DNA of 64,000 bases from Billgrantia azerbaijanica (GTDB lineage Bacteria; Pseudomonadota; Gammaproteobacteria; Pseudomonadales; Halomonadaceae). A model generated the notes under the pieces. It did not search any database. It was given only the letters and a program-made list of their open reading frames with translations, and was not told the DNA's origin. Positions 10,359 to 19,200 of the stretch are shown piece after piece. The stretch spans positions 290,424-354,423 of the forward strand of contig SBLD01000001.1 in the NCBI GenBank assembly GCA_004551485.1, read 5' to 3'. The translations under genes were made by a program, and so were the position numbers. Positions within the stretch are counted from its first letter, which is position 1; every line of letters begins with the position of its first letter.

Positions 10359-10997
10359 ATGATCGATTGGAGCATCGAGTCCATCACCTTCGGCAACTGC
10401 AACTGCGACTACAACTGCCCCTGCCAGTTCGAGCTGCGGCCCACGCACGGCAATTGCCGCGGCTTCGAGGTGGGGCAGATCGAGCACGGCCATTTCGGCG
10501 ATGTCAGCCTCGACGGCCTGCGCTGGGCGCTGCTCTATGCCTGGCCGGGGGCGATCTTCGAGGGTAACGGCACCATGCAGGCGATCATCGACGAGCGCGC
10601 CGACGAGCGGCAGCGCGAGGCGCTGCGGGCGGTGCTGCACGGCGAGGAGACCGAGGAGGCCAAGACCCACTGGTGGGTGTTCCACGCCATGTCGACCACC
10701 GTCCACGAGCCGCTCTTCAAGCCGATCGACTTCGAGGTCGACATCGCGCGACGCACCGCGCGGGTCGTGATTCCCGGCGTGCTGGAGTCGACCGGGCGGC
10801 CCATCGTCAGCCCGGCGACCGGCGAGGAGCATCGCGTGCGCATCGACATCCCGGCCGGCATCGAGTTCGAGATCGCCGAGATCGGCAGCGCTTCGACCCG
10901 GGCATCCGGTCCCGTCGAGCTGGCCCTCGACGACAGCTACGGCCAGTTCAACGTGATCCGCCACTCGGGAACGGGGGTGATCCACGCCCGGGGGTGA
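10359..10997 (+). CDS. DUF1326 protein
   Basis: 212 residues matching the DUF1326 family, function unknown. The N-terminus has a striking cysteine cluster, NCNCDYNCPCQFE followed by HGNCRGFE (Cys at about 14, 16, 20, 22 and 32), suggesting metal or Fe-S binding. The rest is predicted beta-rich with no membrane helix or signal peptide. GGGGGAAAC precedes the ATG. Neighbours give no clear pathway. Confidence 0.8.
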   Translation: MIDWSIESITFGNCNCDYNCPCQFELRPTHGNCRGFEVGQIEHGHFGDVSLDGLRWALLYAWPGAIFEGNGTMQAIIDERADERQREALRAVLHGEETEEAKTHWWVFHAMSTTVHEPLFKPIDFEVDIARRTARVVIPGVLESTGRPIVSPATGEEHRVRIDIPAGIEFEIAEIGSASTRASGPVELALDDSYGQFNVIRHSGTGVIHARG

Positions 10998-11075
10998 GGG
11001 ACCTCGCGGGGCTGGCCGGGTGTCCCGCCACGCCGAACCACGGGGCGTGGCGTCATCGACGTACAGGAGGATGAC

Positions 11076-11294
11076 ATGACACAGACCGTCACGGCCGCGT
11101 TCGGCGAGGCGCAGAAGGCAGCCAATGCCTTCGACGAGCTGGTCGCCGAGGGTTACCCCCGCGAGCAGCTCTATCACGACAGGGAAACCCATCAGATCAA
11201 GGTGATCGTCCCGGACGAGACCCGCCCGGAAGCCGAGGGCATCCTGCGGCGCCACGAGCCGGATGAGCTCTGGTCACGCCCCTACGAGACGTAG
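11076..11294 (+). CDS. Small conserved-looking protein, 72 aa, unknown function
   Basis: 72 residues behind an excellent ribosome site (ACAGGAGG, 7 bases before ATG). The protein is acidic and soluble, with a helix-strand pattern (FGEAQKAANAFDELVAEGYP, then HQIKVIVPDE) that resembles half of a small ferredoxin-like stress-protein domain. I do not recognise a named family. A hairpin follows the stop codon, so it is a stand-alone or last gene. Confidence 0.72.
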   Translation: MTQTVTAAFGEAQKAANAFDELVAEGYPREQLYHDRETHQIKVIVPDETRPEAEGILRRHEPDELWSRPYET

Positions 11295-11304
11295 GACTCC
11301 TCTG

Positions 11305-11332
11305 CCCGGTCCGGGAGGGATGCCGGACCGGG
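11305..11332. terminator. Hairpin between convergent genes
   Basis: A 9-bp perfect stem CCCGGTCCG / CGGACCGGG with a 10-base loop lies between the small gene ending at 11294 and the convergent AraC gene ending at 11383. No long T tract follows. Confidence 0.45.
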
Positions 11333-11382
11333 TCGTTCACGGCTCGCCGCGCCGGCGTGCCAGCGCCGGGTTCGGGGCGACA

Positions 11383-12222
11383 TCACTGGCCGCGGTTGGC
11401 AACGGCGTTCGCGTCGTTTCGAGCCGCGGGCGGGCAGGCCTTGCGTTCCGCACTCGGTGAGTGGCCCATGCGGCGACGATAGGCCCGTGACAAGCTCGAG
11501 ACGTCCGCAAAGCCCAGATCGAAGGCGATCTCGCTGACCGCGCGAGAGGTCTCGCGCAACCAGTGCCGAGCCCACGACAAGCGGCGATGCATCACGTACT
11601 GCTGCGGGGTGACGCCGAATTCGCGCAGGCAGAGCAGATGGAGCTGGCTGTGGCTGAGGTGGAAGGCGTCGGCCAGCGTTCGGTTGTCGGGTGGCTGCGA
11701 GAGGCGCTCGTCGATGAAGACGTCGAACGCCGTCGCGGACAGGCGCCCCGGGCCACGGCTGTCTCCCCCGTCCCCTGCCAGCAGCTCGCTGAGCTGGCCC
11801 ACGAACAGCATCGCCAGTTGATGATCGAGCAGCCTGGACGGCGTCGTGGACCCGGTGGCCTTCACCTGGCGAGAGGCCCATTCCACCAGGGAGATCAACG
11901 ACGGTGGCAGGCTGATGGCCTGGGGCGTGGCAAACAGCGGCTCGCGCAGCGCCAGTGCGCAGCTCTGCTCCAGGGCTGTCAGGCAGGGGTCGTCGGCGTC
12001 CAGGTCGATGACCAGCACCTCGCAGTCATCGCCGCGCCCCAGGTAGAGGTGGGGTTCGTTCGGCGGCAGGATCGCCGCCTGCCCCAGCACCAGCCGCTCG
12101 CCGCCGCGGCTGAATTCGTAGTCCATGGCACCGCGCCACCCCAGCATCAGCTGGGGATAGGCGTGGCAGTGTTCACCGGAACGGCGTGCGATGCGGTTGC
12201 AGTGAGCCAGGGTCTGGAACAT
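11383..12222 (-). CDS. AraC-family regulator, probably of the adjacent proline-type catabolic genes
   Basis: 279 residues. The N-terminal half is a cupin-like sensing domain (SGEHCHAYPQLMLGWRGAMDYEF, PPNEPHLYLG); the C-terminal half has two helix-turn-helix motifs (LADAFHLSHSQLHLLCLREFG and VSEIAFDLGFADVSSLSRAYRRRMG). It is divergent from the reductase-nhaC-dehydrogenase-putA run. In Pseudomonas an AraC regulator (PruR) next to putA activates proline catabolism, and the PutA here lacks its own DNA-binding domain, so a PruR-like role is the natural inference. Confidence 0.87.
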   Translation of the reverse strand: MFQTLAHCNRIARRSGEHCHAYPQLMLGWRGAMDYEFSRGGERLVLGQAAILPPNEPHLYLGRGDDCEVLVIDLDADDPCLTALEQSCALALREPLFATPQAISLPPSLISLVEWASRQVKATGSTTPSRLLDHQLAMLFVGQLSELLAGDGGDSRGPGRLSATAFDVFIDERLSQPPDNRTLADAFHLSHSQLHLLCLREFGVTPQQYVMHRRLSWARHWLRETSRAVSEIAFDLGFADVSSLSRAYRRRMGHSPSAERKACPPAARNDANAVANRGQ

Positions 12223-12312
12223 GGGCCCTTCTCGGGAGGGATGAGTGCGGAGCCTCGGTCAACGAAAGCGGAGCCAGGGTCAAGAGTTCGCTCGATGCGC
12301 TTCCTAGACTGG

Positions 12313-12333
12313 CGTTTCACCATCGTTGAAACG
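12313..12333 (+). promoter_or_regulatory. 21-bp perfect inverted repeat just before the reductase gene
   Basis: Arms CGTTTCA and TGAAACG (7 bp each, perfect) with a 7-base spacer. It ends 8 bases before the ATG at 12342 and touches the GAGG ribosome site. It could be an operator for the divergent AraC protein or an RNA hairpin that limits translation. Confidence 0.45.
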
Positions 12334-12341
12334 AGGCTGAC

Positions 12342-13304
12342 ATGATTCTCGATGCCGAGCAAGTGACCGAGGCGCTGCCCTGGGAGGCCCTGGTGGACGC
12401 CCTGGCCGATATCTTCACCCGCACCGTGCACTCGCCGGTGCGCCACCATCACCACCTGCACGTTCCCGGCGACCCCGAAGCGACGCTGCTGCTGATGCCG
12501 GCCTGGCTGGAGGGGCAGTACCTGGGCGTCAAGCAGGTCAACGTCTTCCCCGGCAACAGCGCCCGAGGCGAGCCCGGCCTGAGCAGCCACTACCTGCTGA
12601 GCTGTGCCCGCACCGGGCGGCACCTCGCCCAGTTGGAGGGCAATGAGCTCACCGCGCGTCGCACGGCCGCGGCCTCGGCCCTGGCCGCCCGCTACCTGGC
12701 CCGCGGCGATGCCCGCGAGCTGCTGATGGTCGGCGCCGGCCGCATGGCGCGCCGGCTGATTCCGGCGCACCGTGCCATCCGCCCCATCGAACGGGTGCGC
12801 ATCTGGGACATCCGCGAGGAGTCTGCCCGCGCCCTGGCGGAGGCGCTCCGCGCCGAGGGCGTCGAGGCCGAGGCGGTACCGGCGGACGGCCTGGCCGAGG
12901 CCGCCGGCCGGGCCGACATCATCAGCTGCGCCACCCTCAGTCGCGAGCCGCTGATCCGGGGCGAGTGGCTGTCGCCCGGCACCCACCTGGACCTGGTCGG
13001 CAGCTTCACGCCCGCCATGCGCGAGGCGGACGACGAGGTGATGCGCCGCGGCGCCATCTTCGTCGATACCCGCGCCGGAGCGCTCAGCGAGACCGGTGAC
13101 CTGATCGATCCCCTCACCAGCGGCGTGATCGACGAGGACGATGTCCTTGCTGATTTTCCCGACCTCTGCGCGGGCCGCCACGCAGGGCGCCGCGCGCTGC
13201 CCGATCCCGACCGGGCGATCACCGTCTTCAAGTCGGTGGGCGCCTCGGTGGAGGACCTCGCCGCCGCCATCCTGGCCTTTGAGCGCTGCACCGCACAGTC
13301 CTGA
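12342..13304 (+). CDS. Ornithine cyclodeaminase/mu-crystallin-family reductase (probable pyrroline-2-carboxylate reductase)
   Basis: 320 residues. The family signature is clear: N-terminal substrate domain with GVKQVNVFPGN, then QLEGNELTARRTAAASALAARYLAR, and a Rossmann segment ELLMVGAGRMARRLIPAH. Members are ornithine cyclodeaminases or NAD(P)H-dependent ketimine reductases. In a cluster with a D-amino-acid dehydrogenase and PutA, reduction of delta1-pyrroline-2-carboxylate to L-proline fits best; this is inference. It is the first gene of the run opposite the AraC gene. Confidence 0.85.
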   Translation: MILDAEQVTEALPWEALVDALADIFTRTVHSPVRHHHHLHVPGDPEATLLLMPAWLEGQYLGVKQVNVFPGNSARGEPGLSSHYLLSCARTGRHLAQLEGNELTARRTAAASALAARYLARGDARELLMVGAGRMARRLIPAHRAIRPIERVRIWDIREESARALAEALRAEGVEAEAVPADGLAEAAGRADIISCATLSREPLIRGEWLSPGTHLDLVGSFTPAMREADDEVMRRGAIFVDTRAGALSETGDLIDPLTSGVIDEDDVLADFPDLCAGRHAGRRALPDPDRAITVFKSVGASVEDLAAAILAFERCTAQS

Positions 13305-13377
13305 GCAGTGGACTGGCTGACTCCTGACACAACGACAACAGGGTGGGGTGATACCCGACCCGGGAGCGTATGACACG

Positions 13378-14844
13378 ATGAAAGAGTATTCGGCCCCGGC
13401 CATTCCCGTACCGAGCCTGCCCCTGGCACTGATCCCCGTCGCGCTGACCATCGCACTGCTCGGCGTGCAGATCTTCTACTACGACGACTTCACCCCGCAC
13501 ATTCCGCTGGCCATCGGCTTCGGTATCACCGCCGTGGTGGGGTGGCTGCAGGGCTACCGCTGGAAGGACATCGAGGCCGGTGCCTTCAAGGTGCTGCACG
13601 TGGCGATGCCCTCCATCGCCACCCTGATCATCGTCGGCATGCTGGTCGGCACCTGGATCGCCAGCGGCACCGTGCCGATGCTGATCTACCTGGGCCTCGA
13701 GCTGATCGATCCGCGCTGGTTCCTGGCCGCGGCCATGCTGATGTGCTCGATGGTGTCGCTGGCGATCGGCTCGTCCTGGACCACCGTCGGCACCGTGGGG
13801 CTGGCGCTGATCGGCATCGGCGATGCCTTCGGCGTGCCCATCTACTGGACCGCCGGGGCGGTGGTGTCGGGGGCCTTCTTCGGTGACAAGATCTCGCCGC
13901 TCTCCGATACCACCAACCTGTCGCCGGCGGTGACCGAGACCAATATCTTCGATCACATCCGCTACATGATGCCGACCACCATCCCGGCCATGCTGATCGC
14001 CCTGGCGATCTACGCCTTGGCCGGTGGGGCCGAGGCCGGTACGGGCGACTCCCTCGAGCGTATCGAGCTGATCAAGCAGGGCCTGGCCGCGAGCTTCGAG
14101 ATGGGCGTGTGGCAACTGCTGCCGCTGGTGGTGGTCATCGGCCTGGCCTTCTTCAAGGTGGCGCCGATCCCGGCCCTGTTCACCGGGGTGATGCTGGGCG
14201 GCGGCGTGGCCGTCCTGACCCAGGGCGCGAGCGTCCACGATGCCCTGACCTTCGCCCACAGCGGCTTCGCCATCGAGACCGGCACCGCGACGCTCGACAG
14301 CCTGCTCAACCGCGGCGGCGTCACCTCGATGACCTGGGTGGTGACACTGATGATGTTCGCCCTGGCCTACGGCGGTGCCCTGGAGCGTACCCGCTGCCTG
14401 GAGGCCATCGTCAATGCCATCATGGCACGCCTCAACGGGTTCCGGGGGCTGCAGACCAGCGCCATCCTGACCTCGATCGCCACCAACGTGGTGTCCGGCG
14501 ACGTCTATCTCTCCATCGCCCTGCCGGGTCGCATGTACAAGCCGGCCTACGACCGGATGGGCTACTCGCGGCTGAACCTGTCCCGGGCCATCGAGGAGGG
14601 CGGCACCCTGGTCTCGCCGCTGGTCCCCTGGAACGCGGGCGGGGCCTTCGTGATCGGGGCGCTGGGGCTGACCGTGACCGCCGGTGATTTCAGCCAGCTG
14701 CTGTATATCCCGCTGGCCTTCGCCTGCTGGCTGTCGCCGCTGCTCGGCATCCTCTACGCGCAGCTCGGCTGGTTCTCCCGGCGTGCCGAACCCGAGGCCA
14801 TCGCGGATACTGTGCCCATGACCGCGACGGAGGAGCGAGCATGA
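13378..14844 (+). CDS. nhaC: NhaC-family Na+/H+ antiporter or metabolite exchanger
   Basis: 488 residues from the ATG 11 bases after CGGGAG; a GTG 30 bases upstream is an alternative start. About eleven membrane helices, with the family signatures IGSSWTTVGTVG and FFGDKISPLSDTTNLSP and the C-terminal EEGGTLVSPLVPWNAGGAF. NhaC proteins exchange sodium for protons, and relatives exchange organic acids with protons or sodium. Its place inside an amino-acid catabolic run suggests that here it may import the substrate. It overlaps the next gene by 4 bases. Confidence 0.88.
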   Translation: MKEYSAPAIPVPSLPLALIPVALTIALLGVQIFYYDDFTPHIPLAIGFGITAVVGWLQGYRWKDIEAGAFKVLHVAMPSIATLIIVGMLVGTWIASGTVPMLIYLGLELIDPRWFLAAAMLMCSMVSLAIGSSWTTVGTVGLALIGIGDAFGVPIYWTAGAVVSGAFFGDKISPLSDTTNLSPAVTETNIFDHIRYMMPTTIPAMLIALAIYALAGGAEAGTGDSLERIELIKQGLAASFEMGVWQLLPLVVVIGLAFFKVAPIPALFTGVMLGGGVAVLTQGASVHDALTFAHSGFAIETGTATLDSLLNRGGVTSMTWVVTLMMFALAYGGALERTRCLEAIVNAIMARLNGFRGLQTSAILTSIATNVVSGDVYLSIALPGRMYKPAYDRMGYSRLNLSRAIEEGGTLVSPLVPWNAGGAFVIGALGLTVTAGDFSQLLYIPLAFACWLSPLLGILYAQLGWFSRRAEPEAIADTVPMTATEERA

Positions 14845-16103
14845 CACCCGGCGGCACGGGCCCACGCGTGGCGGTGGTGGGGGCGGGCGTGGTCGGCATG
14901 ACCGCCGCCCTGGCCCTCCAGCGCCGGGGCCAGGCGGTCAGCGTGCTCGACCCCCGCGCCCCCGGGGAGGGCGCCTCCTACGGCAACGCCGGCTTCCTGG
15001 CCACCGAGCTGATCGACCCGCTGTCGACACCCGCCATGCTGGGACAGGCCCCGCGCTTGTGGCTGGACCCGCACGGCGCCGTGGCCCTGCCGCTGCGCTA
15101 CCTGCCGCGGCTGGTGCCCTGGCTGGCCCGCTTCGTCGCCGCCGCCGGTGCCGCCCAGGTGGCGAAGGGGCGCCAGGCGCTGGCGGCGTTGAACGGCGCC
15201 GCGGTGGATGCCTGGCGGCGCTGCCTGGCCGACATCGGCGCCGAGGAGGAGCTGCTGCCCTCGGGCTACCTGCTGGTGTGGGAATCCCCCAAGGGGATGG
15301 CCCAAGCCAGGGCCCAGGCCGAGCATCTCGGGCGGTGGGGCATCGATGCCCAGCTGCTCTCCGGGGACGCGATCCGCCAGCGCGAGCCGGGCCTCAACGG
15401 TTCGGTCTCCCATGGCCTGTACTTTCCCGGCGCGTACCAGGTGCGCGACCCCCATGCCCTGGTGCGGCGCCTGTCCGAGGCCTTCGTGGCCCGGGGCGGG
15501 GTGATCCGCCAGGCAGAGGTGGGGCGGCTCGAGCCGCGCGGCGCGGGGGTCCGCCTGCACACCGACGCGGGCGAGCTGGACGCGGACCGGGCGGTGGTCG
15601 CCGCGGGCGCCTGGAGCCACCAGCTGGCCAGGGGCCTGGGGCTCGAGGTGCCGCTGGAGACCGAGCGCGGCTATCACCTCACGCTGCCGGAGCGGGGACA
15701 GGCCCTGCGCCAGCCGGTGGGCTCGGCCGAGCGGCGTTTCGTGATGACCCCGATGAGCTGCGGGCTGCGCGTCGTCGGCTTCACCGAGCTCGGCGGGCTG
15801 TCCCTGGCGCCGGTCCAGCGCCGCTATGCATCGCTGCGCCGCCATGCCGGGGCCCTGCTGGCGAATGACCGGGGACTCGACCACAGTGCAGAGGAGTGGA
15901 TGGGCTTTCGTCCGACGCTGCCCGACTCGCTGCCGGTGATCGATACCCATCCGGCCTGCCCGGCGGTGCACTTCGCCTTCGGCCACCAGCATCTGGGGCT
16001 CACCCAGGCGGCGATCACGGCGGAACTCGTCGGCGCCCTGGTCCTGGGGGAGGCCCCGGCACTGGACCTGGCGCCCTATCGAGTGACGCGCTTCCAGCGG
16101 TGA
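14841..16103 (+). CDS. FAD-dependent D-amino-acid dehydrogenase-like oxidoreductase
   Basis: 420 residues, starting in ATGA overlap with nhaC. The dinucleotide fold RVAVVGAGVVGMTAALALQRRG opens the protein, followed by GEGASYGNAGF typical of the DadA branch and a C-terminal MGFRPTLPDSLPVI flavin motif. DadA enzymes oxidise D-amino acids to imino acids and pass electrons to the respiratory chain. With the ketimine reductase and PutA alongside, D-proline or a hydroxyproline epimer is a plausible substrate. Confidence 0.87.
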   Translation: MTPGGTGPRVAVVGAGVVGMTAALALQRRGQAVSVLDPRAPGEGASYGNAGFLATELIDPLSTPAMLGQAPRLWLDPHGAVALPLRYLPRLVPWLARFVAAAGAAQVAKGRQALAALNGAAVDAWRRCLADIGAEEELLPSGYLLVWESPKGMAQARAQAEHLGRWGIDAQLLSGDAIRQREPGLNGSVSHGLYFPGAYQVRDPHALVRRLSEAFVARGGVIRQAEVGRLEPRGAGVRLHTDAGELDADRAVVAAGAWSHQLARGLGLEVPLETERGYHLTLPERGQALRQPVGSAERRFVMTPMSCGLRVVGFTELGGLSLAPVQRRYASLRRHAGALLANDRGLDHSAEEWMGFRPTLPDSLPVIDTHPACPAVHFAFGHQHLGLTQAAITAELVGALVLGEAPALDLAPYRVTRFQR

Positions 16104-16210
16104 CGGCGGGCACGCCGGGCCGCCGAGCGACAGCGGTGCCGCTCGGCCAGCACGACAACATCCGAGCCGGCGCACCACGGTGTGTGTCGGGTCGCAAGGG
16201 GATATCGACC

Positions 16211-19200
16211 ATGAGCCAAGACATCCAGCGCCATCACGGCGATGTGAGCGACTCACGAGCGCGCATCCGCGCCCACTATGCGGCCGACGAGGCAGCGGTG
16301 CTGCAGGCGCTGGTCGCGCGCATCAAGCTGTCGGAGGCGGAGCGGCGCCAGGTGGCCGCGGCCGGCGCCAACTATGTGGAGCGCGTGCGCCAGGAAACCT
16401 CGCCCACGATGATGGAGGCGTTCCTGGCCGAATACGGGCTCTCGACCGCCGAGGGCGTCGGCCTCATGTGCCTGGCCGAGGCGCTGCTGCGCGTGCCCGA
16501 CGCGGAGACGATCGACGATCTGATCCACGACAAGATCGAGCCGTCCGACTGGGGCGCGCACCTGGGCAAGTCCTCGTCGTCGCTGGTCAACGCCTCGACC
16601 TGGGCGCTGATGCTGACCGGCAAGGTGCTGGAAGACGACCCCAAGGGCCCGGTGCGGGCGCTGCGCGGCCTGGTGCGCCGCATGGGCGAGCCGGTGGTGC
16701 GCACCGCGGTCGGCCAGTCGATGAAGATCCTCGGCCGCCAGTTCGTGCTCGGCCAGACCATCGACGAGGGCATGAAGAATGCCCGCGAGCTCGAGAAGCA
16801 GGGCTACACCTACTCCTACGACATGCTGGGCGAGGCGGCGCGTACCGACGCCGATGCGCTGCGCTATCACGAGGCCTACGCCACGGCGATCGCCGCCATC
16901 GCCAGGCAGGCCATGGGCGACGTGCGCGGAAGCCCCGGCATCTCGGTGAAACTCTCGGCGCTGCACCCGCGCTACGAATACACCCACCGCGACACGGTCA
17001 TGCGTGAGCTGGTGCCGCGCGCGCTGGAACTGGCCCGTCAGGCGGCCAAGGCCAACATCGGCTTCAACATCGACGCCGAGGAACAGGACCGGCTGGACCT
17101 GTCGCTCGACGTGATCGAGGCGCTGCTGGCCGACCCCGGCCTCGCCGGCTGGGACGGCTTCGGGGTCGTGGTGCAGGCCTACGGGCGTCGTGCCGCGCCG
17201 GTGATCGAGGCGCTCTACGAGCTGGCCGAGCGGCTCGACCGCAAGATCATGGTGCGGCTGGTGAAGGGCGCCTACTGGGACACCGAGATCAAGCTGGCGC
17301 AGGAGATGGGCGTCGAGACCTTCCCGGTCTTCACCCGCAAGGTCAACACCGACGTCAGCTACCTGGCCTGCGCGCAGATGCTGCTCGACCGGCGCGACCG
17401 CATCTACCCGCAGTTCGCCACCCACAACGCCCATACCTGCGCCGCCGTCGTCGCCATGGCGGGCGACGACAAGGACAGCTTCGAGTTCCAGCGCCTGCAC
17501 GGCATGGGCGAGTCGCTGCACCACATCGTCAAGCAGACGGAGGGCACCCATTGCCGTATCTACGCCCCGGTCGGCGCGCACCGTGACTTGCTGGCCTACC
17601 TGGTGCGCCGCCTGCTCGAGAACGGGGCGAACTCCTCGTTCGTCAACCAGGTGGTGGACGCCTCGATTCCCGCCAGTGAGGTGGCGAAGGACCCGGTGGC
17701 CGAGCTGCAGCGCCTGGGCGACGCCATCGCCAGCCCGTCGATCCGCCGGCCCGGCGACCTCTTCGCGCCCGAGCGTAAGAACTCCCGCGGCTTCCGCATC
17801 AACGAACCCGCCTCGATCCTGCCGTTGCTCACGGCGCGCGAAACATTCGCCGACACCACCTGGACCGCCGCGCCCATGCTGGCGGGAAGCCCGCTGCCGC
17901 AGGGGCCGGCGCGCGATGCCGTGTCGCCCGCCGACGGCTCACGCGTGGTCGGCCAGGTGCATGAGGCGACCCCCGCCGAGGTGGCGGCCGCGCTCGACGC
18001 CGCCCAGGACGGCTTCCGCGACTGGTCGGCACGCCCGGTGGCCGAGCGGACCGAGGTACTGCGCCGGATCGCCGACCTCTACGAGCAGCACATCGCCGAG
18101 CTGACCGTGATCGCCACCCGCGAGGCCGGCAAGATGATTCTCGACGGCATCGCCGAGGTGCGCGAGGCGGTGGACTTCCTGCGATTCTATGCGTGCGAGA
18201 TCGAGCGGCTGGAGATGGAGGCGCCCGGTGGCGCCCGCGGGGTCTTCGTCTGCATCAGCCCGTGGAACTTCCCGCTCGCCATCTTCACCGGCCAGATCGC
18301 GGCGGCGCTGGCGGCGGGCAACGCGGTGCTCGCCAAGCCCGCCGAGCAGACGCCGCTGATCGCCGCCCGTGCCGTGGAGCTGATGCGCGAGGCCGGCCTG
18401 CCGGAGGCGGCGCTGCAGTTGTTGCCCGGCGACGGGCCGACGGTGGGCGGGCCGCTGACCCGCGATCCGCGCATCGCCGGGGTCTGCTTCACCGGCTCGA
18501 CGGAGGTGGCACGGCTCATCCACCAGGCCCTGGCACAGAACGCGGGGCCGGATGCGGTGCTGATCGCCGAGACCGGCGGACTGAACGCCATGATCGTGGA
18601 CTCGACGGCGCTGACCGAGCAGGCGGTGCGCGACATCCTGATCTCCTCCTTCCAGTCGGCCGGCCAGCGCTGTTCCGCGCTCAGGTTGCTCTATGTCCAG
18701 GAGGAGGCAAAAGACCGGCTGCTGACGATGCTCGACGGGGCGATGGACGCCCTCGCCATCGGCGATCCGTGGAACACCGATACCGACGTCTCGCCGGTGA
18801 TCGACGCCGAGGCCCAGGCCGACATCGGTGCCTACGTGGCGGCGCAGCAGCAGGCCGGCAAGGTGCTGAAGACGCTGCCCGCGCCGGGCGGCGGCACCTA
18901 CGTCACCCCGGCCGTGGTCGCGGTCGGTGGCATCGAGGATCTCGAGCGCGAGGTCTTCGGCCCGATCCTGCACGTGGCGACCTTCAAGGCGCGCGACATC
19001 GACCAGGTGGTCGACGCGATCAACGCCAAGGGCTACGGGCTGACCTTCGGCCTGCACACCCGCATCGACGACCGCGTGCAGCAGATCGTCGAGCGACTGC
19101 ATGTCGGCAACATCTACGTCAACCGCAACCAGATCGGCGCCATCGTCGGCTCCCAGCCCTTCGGCGGCGAGGGGCTCTCGGGCACCGGGCCCAAGGCCGG

